A stretch of DNA of 64,000 bases from Panopea generosa (taxonomy: Eukaryota; Mollusca; Bivalvia; Adapedonta; Hiatellidae), in contig CM055895.1 in the NCBI GenBank assembly GCA_029582155.1, positions 62,101,078-62,165,077 on the forward strand. The letters run 5' to 3'. This document shows, piece after piece, positions 21,443 through 33,969 of this stretch. Under the pieces are notes generated by a model. The model searched no databases, was not told the DNA's origin, and saw only the letters and a program-made list of their open reading frames with translations. The stretch's first letter is position 1. Each line of letters opens with the position of its first letter. The position numbers and the translations under genes were made by a program.

Positions 21443-21509
21443 GAAAACAGTGCAGGAAGAGTTCAGTTTGCTCGTAACGAGCAATCTGAACACCTCATGC
21501 ACTGTTTTC
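21443..21509. other. 67-nt near-perfect hairpin
   Basis: GAAAACAGTGCA pairs with TGCACTGTTTTC (12 bp). A 6-base internal mismatch follows, then GTTCAG pairs with CTGAAC, and TTGCTCG pairs with CGAGCAA around a tiny loop. Twenty-five pairs in 67 bases is far above background here. It could be a pre-miRNA-like hairpin, although the tiny loop and central mismatch block are unusual, or a small foldback element. It lies just upstream of a 25-bp minisatellite. Confidence 0.6.
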
Positions 21510-21549
21510 CACTCTGTCAGTTAATATAAACATAATTCACCCAATAATT

Positions 21550-21667
21550 CAAAAGCCTTCTATATTAGTTGTGTCAAAAGGCGTCTATATTAGTGGTGTC
21601 TAAAGGCATCTATATTTGAGGTGTCAAAAGGCGCCTATATTAGGGGTTTCCAAAGGCAGTCTATATG
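21550..21667. repeat. 25-bp minisatellite, about 4.7 units
   Basis: The unit is CAAAAGGCGTCTATATTAGT then GGTGT. Units differ at several positions, so the array is old. Confidence 0.9.
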
Positions 21668-21669
21668 AA

Positions 21670-22210
21670 GTAAAGGGTTATGAAGCACTATAGAGCATAT
21701 TGTGTCGTATATTTCGTCACATATCCAGCTTTAATACTATAACGATATAACAGAAACATATGTGGGAGGAAACAAAATACAAAAATACGCTGTTACGCAA
21801 CTAAATATGGACGGACTGGTTATAATAGAACATTACATGGGACATAAATACGCACGTACTGGTTTCAGGTTAGCTAATTGATAGATATGAATATTTTCAT
21901 CCAATATGATCAGTCTCTAAGGAGTGAACTGGTCGATATGACCAACAGGCCAATGATCTACCTATTATTACTTCCACGATGTGTTACCAATGAAACGCGA
22001 ATCATTAGGCAGTCTGAAGTTAATTTGATATTCTTATTTCGTCTTTCAATATTCAACATGAAACCGACTCTAACTGTAACGGTCTAAGTCTCCAGTATCC
22101 AAGCTTTACATACTTAAGTATTGAATGGAGAAAATCATACGACGAATATCACTTCTGTCAGCTGAATTATTAATTTAACACCTACTGTTGCATGTTGTAG
22201 AATTTCCATG
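21670..22210. other. Unannotated DNA
   Basis: I see no gene or repeat. A 69-codon plus frame near 21878 has no recognisable domain. Confidence 0.4.
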
Positions 22211-22214
22211 TAAC

Positions 22215-22345
22215 AGCGTACTGGTCTAGTGCTAGTCTGTTAGAGCATCGGAGTTTGATTCCCCTCAACGGCAATATATGGTGTCCTTGGGCAAGACACC
22301 TTGCCAGCATTTCCTTAATGTACTGGACAAAATTCACCAAAGCAA
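22215..22345 (+). mobile_element. SINE-D: tRNA-like head and short body
   Basis: TACTGGTCTAGTGCTAGTCT resembles a box A region. GAGCATCGGAGTTTGATTCC holds a box B-like element. GTGTCCTTGGGCAAGACACC follows; a similar word opens the SINE-B body fragment at 4715. No tail or TSD is clear. A 130-bp satellite begins about 120 bases downstream. Confidence 0.55.
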
Positions 22346-22468
22346 AGATGAATTTTACCAAATATTGGTATAATTTTAACTACATAATAACACAAGAATA
22401 TCAATCATATATCTGTTTTAACATATTACCTATAATACTTCTATGTAAAACAATAGTTCCTTGTTGTT

Positions 22469-25400
22469 GTGATCTAGTTGAACAGAAATAGTCGTCGTTT
22501 AATATTAAAAGGTCACGTATAACAAAATGTATTTACAGCATGGCGTTATGACCATACATCATAGAAGCCATAAGTAAATAGAAGAATCGTCTCTGAATCG
22601 TGATCTAGTTGAAAAGAAGTAGTCTTGTTTAATATCAAAAGGTTACGTACGACAGAATGTATTTACAGCACCGGCGTTATGACTACATATCATAGAAGCC
22701 ATAAGTAAATAGAAGAATATTTCCTGAATCGTGATCTCGTTGAACAGAAATAGTCGTGTTTAATATCAAAAGATCACGTACAACAGAATGTATTAACAGC
22801 ATGGCGTTATGGTCACTTATCATAGAAGCCATAAGTAAATAGAAGAATCGTCTCTGAATCGTGATCTAGTTGAACAGAAATAGTCGTTTTTAATATCAAA
22901 TGGTCACGTACAACAGAAAGTATTTACAGCATGGCGTTATGACCACATATCATAGAAGCCATAAGTAAATAGAAAAATCGTCCCTGAATCGTGATCTAGT
23001 TGAACAGAAATAGTCGTTTTTAATATCAAATGGTCACGTACAACAGAATGTATTTACAGCATGGCGTTATGACCACTTATCAAAGAAGCCATAAGTAAAT
23101 AGAAGAATCGTCCCTGAATCGTGATCTAGTTGAACAAAAATAGTAGTGTTTAATATCAAATGGTCACGTACAACAAAATGTATTTACAGCATGGTGTTAT
23201 GACCACATATCATAGAAGCCATAAGTAAATAGAAGAATCGTCCCTGAATCGTCTAGTTGAACAGAAATAGTAGTGTTTAATATCAAATGGTCACGTACAA
23301 CAAAATGTATTTACAGCATGACGTTATGACCACATATCATAGAAGCCATAAGTAAATAGAAGAATCGTCCCTGAATCGTCTAGTTGAACAGAAATAGTCG
23401 TGTTTAATATCAAATGGTCACGTACAACAAAATGTATTGACAGCATGACGTTATGACCACATATCATAGAAGCCATAAGTAAATAGAAGAATCGTCCCTG
23501 AATCGTGACCTCGTTGAACAGAAGTAGTCGTATTTAATATCAAAAGGTCACGTAAAACAGAATGAATTTACAGCATGGCGTTATGACCACATATCATAGA
23601 AGCCATAAGTAAATAGAAGAATCGTCCCTGAATCGTGATCTAGTTGAACAGAATAAGTCGTGTTTTATATCAAAAGATCACGTACAACAGAATGAGTTTA
23701 CAGCATGGCGTTATGACCACATCTCATAGAAGCCATACGTTAATAGAAGAATCGTCTCTGAATCGTGATCTTGTTGAACAGAAATAGTCGCTTTTTATAT
23801 CAAAAGGTCACGCGCAGCACAATGTATTTACAGCATGGCGTTATGATCACATATCATAGAAGCCATAAGTTAATAGAAGAATCGTCTCTGAATCGTGATC
23901 TCGTTGAACAGAAATAGTCGTGTTAATATCAAGAGATAACGTTCAACAGAAAGAATTTACAGCATGGCGTTATGACCACATATTATAGAAGCCATAAGTA
24001 AATAGAAGAATCGTCCCTGAATCGTGATCTAGTTGAACAGAAATAGTTGTTTTTAATGTCAAAAGATAACGTACAGCAGAATGAATTTACAGCATGGCGT
24101 TATGACTAACATATCATAGAAGCCATAAGTAAAAAGAACAATCGTTCTGAATCGTGATCTCTTTGAACAGAAGTAGTCGTGTTTAATATCAGAAGATCAC
24201 CTACAACAGAATGTATATACAGCATGGCGTTATGACTATATAGCATAGAAGCCATAAGTAAATCGAAGAATCGTCCCTGAATCGTGACCTCGTTGAACAT
24301 GATATAGTCGTGTTTAATATCAAAAGATCACGTATAACAGAAAGAATTGAAAGCATGGCGTTATGACCACATATCATAGAAGCCATAAGTTAATAGAAGA
24401 ATCGTCCCTGAATCGTAATCTTGTTGAACAGAAATAGTCTTGTTTAATATCAAAAGGATCACGTGCAACAGGAATGTATTTACAGCATGGCGTTATGACC
24501 ACTTATCATAGAAGCCATAAGTAAATAGAAGAATCGTCTCTGAATCGTGATCTAGTTGAACAGAATTAGTCGTGTTTGATATCAAAAGATCCCGTACAAC
24601 AGAATGAATTGACAGCATGGCGTTATGACCGCATATCATAAAAGCCATAAATTAATAGAAGAATCGTCCCTGAATCGTGACCTCGTTGAACAGAAATAGT
24701 CGGGTTTAGTTTCAAAAGGTCACGTGCAACAGAATGTATTTACAGCATGGCGTTATGACCACTTATCATAGAAGCGATAAGTAAATAGAAGAATCGTCTC
24801 TGAATCGTGACCTCGTTGAAGAGAAATAGTCGTGTTTAGTATCAAACGGTCACGTGCAACAGAATATATTTACAGCATAGGCGTTATGACCACATATCAT
24901 AGAAGCGATTAGTAAATAGAAGATTCGTCTCTGAATCGTGATCTAGTTGAACAGAACTAGTCGTGTTTAAAGGGATTATATTGGCATATTACCATAATTC
25001 CCTGTCCTAAATACACACGCCCAGCATGAAGATACACTTATAACTTAGAGATATACGCGTCTAAAGTGTCTAATTGCATTACCTCTTTATTACAAATATC
25101 GAGTTTCTGAAGCCACGTTTTTTTTGTTTACATTCAACATTTTCAACGAACCGCTTTCGGGTTTACGATCAATCATCGGAAAACATCGTGAAGACTCGTT
25201 CCCGATCTCGTTTTCGAGGCTTTGTTCGGGAAGTTTACGGAGCCCAATGTAAACGTTGCGCAATACTTTATTGCGGGACGTATTAAAGTTTTGACCAATA
25301 TTCAATAACTGTTGATTTGATAACTTACAAGTAAATAAAGGTTATACGTCAATACATAAGCATTATTCTGTGCACACTGCTTACAGGAAAAGTCTGGATT

Positions 25401-25889
25401 AACAGCGTGTTTGTGTTATTTGCCAATACAATCCCTTTAATATAAAAGGTCACGTACAACAGAACTGAATTTACAGCATGGCGTTATGGCCACATATCAT
25501 AGAAGCCATAAGTAAATAGAAGAATCGTGTCTGGATTGTGATCTAGTTGAACAGAATTAGTCGTGTTTAATATCAAATTATTTCATACAACAGAATGTAT
25601 TTACAGCATGGCGTTATGACCACATATCATAGAAGCCATAAGGAAATAGAAGAATCGTCCCTGAATCGTGACTTAGTTGAACAGAATAAGTCGTGTTTAA
25701 TATCAAAATATCACGTTCAACAGAATTTATTTACAGCATGGCGTTATGACCACATATCATAGAAACCATCAGTAAATAGAAAAAACCGTTAATACATTGC
25801 GATCTCTTTGAGCAGAAGTAGTCGTATTTAATATCAAAAGGTCACGTATAACAGAATGTATTTACAGCATGGCGTTATGACCACATATC
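22469..25889. repeat. 130-bp satellite, about 22 units, split by a MITE
   Basis: The unit runs GAATCGTGATCTAGTTGAAC, AGAAATAGTCGTGTTTAATA, TCAAAAGGTCACGTACAACA, GAATGTATTTACAGCATGGC, GTTATGACCACATATCATAG, AAGCCATAAGTAAATAGAAG and AATCGTCCCT. Most units are 130 bp; two have lost a short GTGATCTAGT-region piece. About 19 units precede and 3.4 follow the insertion at 24971. The last units drift more. The array codes for nothing convincing: short minus frames follow the unit. Confidence 0.97.
24971..25436. mobile_element. M5: 466-bp MITE inserted in the satellite
   Basis: The ends AGGGATTATATTGGCATA and TGCCAATACAATCCCT form a 16-bp terminal inverted repeat with one mismatch. TTAA lies outside both ends (24967-24970 and 25437-25440) and occurs once at the matching point of uninterrupted units (GTGTTTAATATC). 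This fits a TTAA target duplication as in piggyBac-type elements. A TA duplication with AAGGGATT ends explains the bases equally well. The interior has a GC-richer core near 25130-25265. About 70-codon frames on both strands look accidental, so it is non-autonomous. Confidence 0.88.
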
Positions 25890-28800
25890 CAAAACCATTA
25901 CATACAGAATACTACGAGGAAATGACCCAAGGATATCATTTAAACATTTTTAGCATATCAGTAAACTACTCCTGCAATCATTTTTATACACGGTTTCATT
26001 TGGCTATGTTATTTTTATGCTAATGGCAATTGAAATACGAAATAAATGCCTTGCCACGTATAGCTAGTATGAAATATATAAATATTTTCAGTCAAACTTC
26101 ATGAAGTGAACCCGTGTTGTTTCAAACAAGAATGAAATAATTTTCAGTGAAGAGAATGTAAAACCAAATGAATGTAAATCCATTTTCTTCTTCATTATCA
26201 TTGTTATGTCATGTTCATAATTATCATCGCCAAGCCGATAATCATAGGATTATCATGCACTAACATTGTATTTTTAACAGAGCAAAACAGTTTGCCGTAA
26301 AACAACTTTAGCTCATTCATTCATTTTATGGCCTGGTTATTTAAGGGTCCTGACCTTAGAACGATCACTGAAAAACATGCCACGAGGAATTTGATTACGG
26401 ATGCACCAAATCTCGTTTACGAAAAGAGAAATTCCTGTAGACTGTCGTATTACATACGCAACATGCATATATGTGAGGTGTAATACGATTCTCAAATGTA
26501 TCATGAAGGCATTATTTTAATATTTTAAAAATCCATTTTCTGTTTGTTCCATTTAGTATACTATTACATGTAATAACAATGTAATGGACACACGTGCATA
26601 CAATTAAACAGAACATGTTACTATAGCTATCATAATAAAATTGTGTTTTGTTGTTTAAAATAATGAACACACTAAGATGATGTATTCATGCAGCTATCTT
26701 TATTCATGGCTTGTTAAAGTGTTTTACCTTATTGTTAATAGACTGGAATTCAATATAATGTTTTTTTTTCTTTCAGTCAAAACGTATCATATCAACGAAT
26801 GTCGAACATGGTTTGAAAGGGGCTATTGATCTAAGCAATTGAATTAGATCAATTGAGTATAACAGAAATTGAACCATGATGGAATAATAAAACAATGCTC
26901 TTTTACGTATTGTTTACAAATGTTAGGTGATATCAGACGCTTTCACATTAGGGATTATTGACGAACATGTCAACTATCATGCTGTTTCTGAGAATCGATC
27001 CCACACAGGTAGATGTCTGTAACACAAGGTATGGGCTAGGCAAGAGTTAATACACTTAGCCATGCGTAGTAATATCCACTCATAAGTTTTTCATTCTAAA
27101 AAACTATTCATAAGGGCATATGAGAAGGGCAATTTCAGTTACATATTATTGACGGCAAATGTCACTATAATGCTAATTGTATATTACCACTGGGTTTCCT
27201 TTCTTAAGTAAACCGGACACCCCAAATAAGAATGGAAACTAACAGTTTAATAGTATTTTTCCTCCGAAAACTAAGAGATCACATATCTTCGTATACCATG
27301 CATACCTTTTCTATAATACAATCACAATGGTTTCCAATGTATTAACAATGCCAGTCAATCCAAATTGCAATAGCAATAGGGATATAAAACAAATTGAAAG
27401 AAATATTTTAGATTGCGACATGACATTATTACAAACTATTTGTTTTGCGATGCAAAATTTAAGAAATCTTGTCATTTGAGAATTGCTTTGGACGAGGCAT
27501 TTTAACTACAAACCATAAGAAAATAACATTTGATTAAAAATACAAAATATTTTAGAATCTGTAGGTGGCGATTATATTTTATATTAAATCGATGTTTTAA
27601 GATAATATACTACTATAATAATTAAACCAAAAGTAATGAGGTATTTCCTTTATTGTTATCCGATCAATAGATTCACTTGAAGCACTGAGCGTGATCAACA
27701 CAATAGTATTGCCTTTCTTTATAGCAGTGGCTGGCAGGCTAATATCAATTCAACATACACTTTTAGTATTTCTTTAATAACTATTTTAACCGTTGTCTGA
27801 ATTTGATATTTTCGGTACCAATGTAAAGTTAGTGAAACTGTTGGCTATATCCTCTTATCAATTATTCAATATTTCTCTTCTGAATTTAAACTATTATGGG
27901 TTGATAACGAAAAATGTTGAATTGTGTACGAATATTTATTCTGCTAACAACACATCATAGAAATAAAACGTTCATGAAGTACGATAAAAATAAGTTATCC
28001 ATGGGTGGCGAAAATTCCATATTGATATTTAAAGAGGTTTTTCTTTTTTCTTACTTTAAAAAAAGGATCACAAAAAATAATTAGAAGCGTAAATATTCTT
28101 CATTCTTTAAATCTAAAACAAAAAAATGTGTATCACCCAATGTTACAGTCAAGCCCTTTCTTTAGATGGTTTATTCAGGAAAAGTTTTCCAGATTTGCTA
28201 ACTGTGACATCCGAATTTTAGACAAGCAACTGCAGTCACTTATCTCTGTTTATATGTCTCCGTTTGCAGATACGATTACGTTTTTATACTCATTGACAAC
28301 TAATGGCTGTAGCCATATACATCTAGGAATATGCTTAGGTATCTCTTTACATTTCTGTTCTAACACAATAAAACATAAATGATCCATTAAATGCATTTAT
28401 ATTGCTTTCAGCTGTCAACTTTTCACAACAAATGAATGAATGAGTTGGTTTAATGGTTCCGATGTGATGTTTTATAATTGTTTACTTGGCTCTCGTGTAG
28501 CTGCTTTATTATTAAGTTATATATCTTAGATTCTCTCCTGAAACTTGGTAATTTGTTCAACGTAACATTATTGTTTATATACGTACACACTCATGCATTT
28601 AACACTTGAAGTCCCAATGAATATAATATCGTATCTTTTGACAAATTCTTTGCATTGTTGTACAGAGAGATATACAAGCAAAATACAATTGTACGATGCT
28701 TACACGATGTAACACGTTAAGGAAGCTGAGCAAATTTGTCTAGCTGTTGTATTTATACATTCTCCTTGAAAATCAAATTCAAGGGCATTTTAGGTTAGCA

Positions 28801-29224
28801 GCTGCTACAAGTTAATCTATAATAGTCGATGTAAGAAACTCTACTACCGGCGTGAATAATTCCAAATCTCATTTAAATTAGGTATGTTGCTTTGATAGCA
28901 AAATCCATCAAATTGGAAATTATACATTAGATACGAGTATTCAATAATTGTGAATATTTAATGAAATAAAAGAAATAGTTTCTTGGGGCCATTAATTTAA
29001 CCGGAACTGTGTTATTTGATTAATATCTAATGAATATTGAAATGGTCATACAATGCTGAAAAATTGATTGTGACAGAAATTAACGTTTACATCGGCTTCA
29101 TGGCTTACTCTTACGTTGGATACAAATAAATACACCACCTTGTTAAATAATACGTCTAATTAGTGGAAAAATGTGTCTATGAAATAAAAAAGCTCATGTC
29201 ATCTTTGCGCCGATGGGGTATAAT

Positions 29225-29225
<1 letters not shown>
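25890..29225. other. Unannotated AT-rich DNA, 3.3 kb
   Basis: I see no gene, RNA or delimitable repeat. The longest frame, 84 codons near 28128, has no domain and average composition. Confidence 0.4.
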
Positions 29226-29276
<51 letters not shown>

Positions 29277-29317
29277 ATAATGTGCATTTCAAATAACTCG
29301 TAACTTGTTCTTCTCTG

Positions 29318-29365
<48 letters not shown>
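29226..29365. repeat. (CT)n and (AG)n in inverted arrangement
   Basis: A 46-base (CT) run is followed after 49 bases by a 45-base (AG) run. The two can pair along nearly their whole length, giving a large stem with a 49-base loop. Pyrimidine-purine runs of this kind can also form triplex DNA. Confidence 0.96.
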
Positions 29366-29366
<1 letters not shown>

Positions 29367-32300
29367 GAGCTTTTGCATTGCCTGGCCAAGCATTGATTAA
29401 GTTTATTCCATCAAAATTTATTTTTTGGTATAATAATATTAATATAATAATATTTTTCTAATCTAAAGATGTTTGCCTTTTTAATAGACATACAGTATAC
29501 ACGCATCCACGAGTGAGTGATGTATTATAAGACTACCAAGATTGGAAGGCTCGCCAAGGTCGAATAATGACATCCATTCAACATTAAACATTTATTTACG
29601 TTACAAAAAACATACAACAAACACAAAACACAAACACAACAACAACCCAACAACAAAATAAATAAATATGTAAATGGAACAAATGCAACTTAGAACTTTA
29701 TGACTTGAAAAAACAAAACACACCACACTTTCAAATTGTCTCGGTTGATTATATATGAATAAAATATCTGCATGTGCCAACACTACATTGCTGAATAATG
29801 ATAATCTAAATACACCATCTATTCCTCCATATCATCATTTCAACACTTAGTTCTATTATTTCAATTTTTCATCAACACATCTAAACATCTATACGTCTGG
29901 TAAACAAAATCCAAAGATCATCGCATGAGGTCCGGAATGTTCATGGAAGTCTGTTGTAATTGAAAGTGACTCAAGACTATACTTGACCATATTCCATCGG
30001 TGCCAAGAAAATAATTGTATTATGAACGCATAAATTGGGGTCACTAGGTGCAAAAAAGTTAACATTTTGAATAGTCTCGATGTGTCTGGTATATCCAAAA
30101 CGCTAGACTTCATTTGAGTATTTATTTCAATGGAATACACATATTTGCTTATTACTAATACAGTAATCTTACAATGTCATCTTTATATTGGAATTTCTGA
30201 ACAAAAAAAAATAATCAAAGTATCAAAAGTACTTTCGGAAACAAGATTTAGATATAATGGATTTTTAACAACATAGTTGCTATGAAGGATTTTAAACGAA
30301 AATAATCGTATTATATGTGTATGTACGGATTTTACCAATCCTTAACAAACATATTTTTATTATCTGGCAATGTAAAACATACACAATAAGTGTTTGCTTG
30401 AGAGTTTTTTTTTACATTAAAATGTTCACTAAAAATAATACCGATAAATGGCTCGAGTATGTTGATGTTTATTTATGCCGTTTCCAATGTGATTCAATGT
30501 TGTTGTTTTTTAAATTTAGATATCATTGTGTTTCCTTTTAAATATTATTAAACATTAAATATGTATAAATAGTGAATTAAAATACCCTATATAGGCATTT
30601 AAATTTTTCAAAGTTTTGAAATTGGCAAAAAACTCAACCCCACCCAACCCAATGTATCATGCATGTATATATACTTACTGACCCCGTATTACCAAAAAGA
30701 TATCTATTCAAACATGCAAAAATAATATGTTGAAAAGGGATTTCCTAACTTAGGCTATGCACCTAGGTCAAACTCAAATAGATTTCCCGCTTAACATTGT
30801 AACTTATTTTGTGACATATTAAAGAATCATGTGTATTCATTTTGATTTCAATTTGATCCGTCATGCAGGTTTACACATTGTAAAATGTGCTACATCTCAG
30901 ACAGAGTCTGAATGACGATATAAAGGTCGTCAAGCAGTATTTTAGTGATGTATATTTTTAAAATAGGGATTTTGTTTCAAGTTTACCAATCCGATTTAAA
31001 CATTGACTTTGTCATGTTTCGGTGGATTTGATATATCAAACGATTCGTGTTTTCTTTCTTTATAAGTAGATGCTTTTATCCATTTAAAATAGTTTTAAAA
31101 ACATTTATAGTTGTTTACCGTTACAGTGATATGATACTGGTCTATCTGGTTTTTTATTGGCAAGATATAAAGAAGTTATTTCAGTAAAACTAAGCTTGAA
31201 GTTGCGAAGAATAGTTAACCTAAATTAAAATAACCAAATCTTTTCCATACATAATAGTCATTGTAACGCTGACAAATCCGATGAACATGTACCCATGTGT
31301 CCATAAACAAATCCGTACAATTTGTATTTCAACCAAACTTCATGACTGGAAGTATGTTTTGATATATCTTAACAATGCGCAGGTATATGTTGTTTCGACA
31401 GCTATCAAGATCGCAACAACATAATATGTAATAAGTTAAGTTATTGGCTTTGTAAGAACATTACATTAACATGACATTGTAAGAATATGAAGACATGCCT
31501 TTTGGGTAGTGTCCTTTTTATAAATTAGATTATGTACCCTTTATTTTATTACAATTTACTATGCATTGTATATGTTATCAACTGCCAGGAAATACACTTG
31601 ACCTATGAGTCGTTCGAAATGATTTATACTTAGTGATCAGCGTGATTCTTATGTATTTCTATGTTTATTTCTTAAAATAATTGATTCACTGTCTAAACAC
31701 ATGTTCACTTAAATGCGTGTAAATCACAGAATTAAGATATATTAATGTTCTGTTTCTTCGTGGTTTGCTGTAAGAAAAATCACATCGAACTCTCTAGTTG
31801 TGAAATTTCTACAGCCATGTTCCAATTAAGTCATCAAGATATTAGACTAAACTTGTTTTACATATTATAGCAGGACCAATGAATTGTTTCCACTTTGAGC
31901 GCAAAAGAACCATATTTGATGGAAAATCTGGATATACTATTTCGATTTCTTGTGCTGTGTCATAACGACAGTAAACATATCCACAAAATTTCATAGGTTT
32001 TGGATCCCTTTTGGTTTACTTTTGCCTTTGAAAAGTTCCTGGCCATCACTTGACTATAAATTACTCCTAACTCTAGAATATGACCGAGATCATATGTTTA
32101 AGAAGGTCATAGACGTACCAGATCTTTTGATCGGAGCAAGAAGAACAGTTGCAAGAACTGTTAAATCAATACTTCTTCGAAATTCACTATGCTTTGCTTT
32201 AATAAATGTATATGATGATCTTGACTATTACACATAGTACGCTCTTGATATACAGAGTTCTATTTTGATTGATATACTGTCAAACTTTACGTAAACATAA

Positions 32301-32575
32301 CGTTTTGTTTCCTATGACATTCTCATATTTGTTGAATAAAATGACCACCGTGTGTAATATGTGCGGTAGTAGATCGCCAGCATATATTTCAGACATTGGC
32401 TATAGGTACCTTTTCTATTCTCCCTCAGAACATATCATTGTATTGAAACCATACAATAAATGAGGGCATTGGTTTATTCTTTTTTTAAATATACATAAAT
32501 AACAAAATATACAGCAAATCGTTGTTTGTATGATGATATTGAACAAACATTTCACATTATTTTTTATTATTATCC
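29366..32575. other. Unannotated AT-rich DNA, 3.2 kb
   Basis: Only short frames appear, the longest 95 codons near 31950, without domains. I see no repeat I can delimit. Confidence 0.4.
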
Positions 32576-32578
32576 TAT

Positions 32579-32930
32579 AATTAAGCTAAAAAGAAAAAAA
32601 AAACGATATATTTTGAACAATTCCCTCCTCAATATCTTACTAGTTGACCTTGGACCCAATGACCTTAATGAATGATACACATCATTTCACACACACTCAA
32701 AGATATATCGAAAATGAAGCAGTTCTATTGGTAAATATATATAACAGACATCTTAAATATAAATACTAACATTTTGCGCATGATATATTTTGTAACCTTT
32801 GGCCTTATGAGTTGCCTTGAATAAGGCTAAAACAATTTAATATCATGTCGTATTTTGAGCAAATTCTTCAGTATTTAATCTGTTGACCCTTGACCCAATA
32901 ACCTCAATGAATAATACATGTTATTATTTT
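32579..32930. repeat. Diverged tandem duplication, 240-bp period
   Basis: TTGACCTTGGACCCAATGAC and CTTAATGAATGATACA near 32644 recur as TTGACCCTTGACCCAATAAC and CTCAATGAATAATACA near 32883. The preceding AGCTAAAA and TATTTTGAACAA blocks recur in the same order. A further worn GTGACCTTTGACCTCA lies near 33037. Confidence 0.7.
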
Positions 32931-33288
32931 ATACTCATGTCATTGGTAATTCAAAATAAACCAATAGTGATGGTCAAAACAATTAACAAAGTTCTTAAAT
33001 TGGTATAAACTTGTCCAGTTAAATATTTTACTTGTGGTGACCTTTGACCTCAGTCAATAGGTGAAATATTTTTAGATAACCGATTGTTTCTAATAAAGGT
33101 AATAGTGGTAAACTCATTTAGCTCGGTTGCCGTCCATGAACACGCTGTACCTCATGCATCGATTTCTAGCCACATATATGAGACATTTCACCAGACTATT
33201 AACACAATTCTTCATATAACCCCAGCTTCTATTAATACAATACTTAACGTATTTTAATTAACTGACACCTTAGTACAAAAGTATGCAA

Positions 33289-33420
33289 GGCTACGTCCGC
33301 GACCGGTCACATATTAATTAAGCCACTACGTTGACGTCCGCGACCGATCTCGTATCAATTTAGCCACTACGTAGACGACCTCGACCTGTCTCGTATTAAT
33401 TTTGCCAATATGTTGACGTC
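33289..33420. repeat. 41-bp minisatellite, about 3.2 units
   Basis: The unit is GTTGACGTCCGCGACCGATC, TCGTATCAATTTAGCCACTA, C. Starts fall at about 33289, 33330, 33371 and 33412. The unit is CpG-rich compared with its surroundings. Confidence 0.88.
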
Positions 33421-33855
33421 TATTGGTGGCTCTAAATTCATTCGAGTTCCACTTCCGCCATATCAGGTAGGTATGTCACGAACTCACACCACTATCACTC
33501 CACTGAGTACTCCGGACCTACAGATGAAAGAGGTAGAAGTAAAACTTTAGTTCTCTTTTCTTCTTTTTTCAGTGCTTTGTATTGCAGTGATTAATTTTCC
33601 CTACCATGTGTTAAATGGTCAGTATTTAAGAATTGATGATTCGAACTGCATCGTGGAAGAATAGTTGACATAGTAATACTCTGGAAATTGATAGCTATCA
33701 CAAACCTTTGACTTGAACGATCCAAACCTGCCCAAGGTATTTTTTCCCTTTATAATTGCATATTAGACACAGACACATGCGGCAGAGTTTGTTTCTTTCA
33801 TTGTGTTTTTTATATAAATGTTACAAAGGAGTCCTTTGGGAAATTTAATAGTGGT

Positions 33856-33965
33856 GTGAGACGTCACGTCACTTAGACGGTGACGTTACTATTTAGCGCC
33901 GTAAACTTTCGTCAACTATCGTTGCCAAGTCGTCCATATGGCGATTATGTGTTGTGACGTTTTTT
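33856..33965. promoter_or_regulatory. Cluster of TGACGT/ACGTCA words
   Basis: ACGTCACGTCAC near 33860, GGTGACGTTAC near 33880 and TGTGACGTTTTT near 33955 are CREB/ATF-type half sites or better. They lie in a locally CpG-rich stretch shortly after the 41-bp array, whose units also contain TGACGTC or close variants. No transcript evidence exists, so function is conjecture. Confidence 0.2.
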
Positions 33966-33969
33966 ATGA

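Noticed and set aside
25074-25305. Opposed 70-codon frames inside the M5 element
   Set aside because: They overlap on both strands in a GC-richer core and show no transposase motif.
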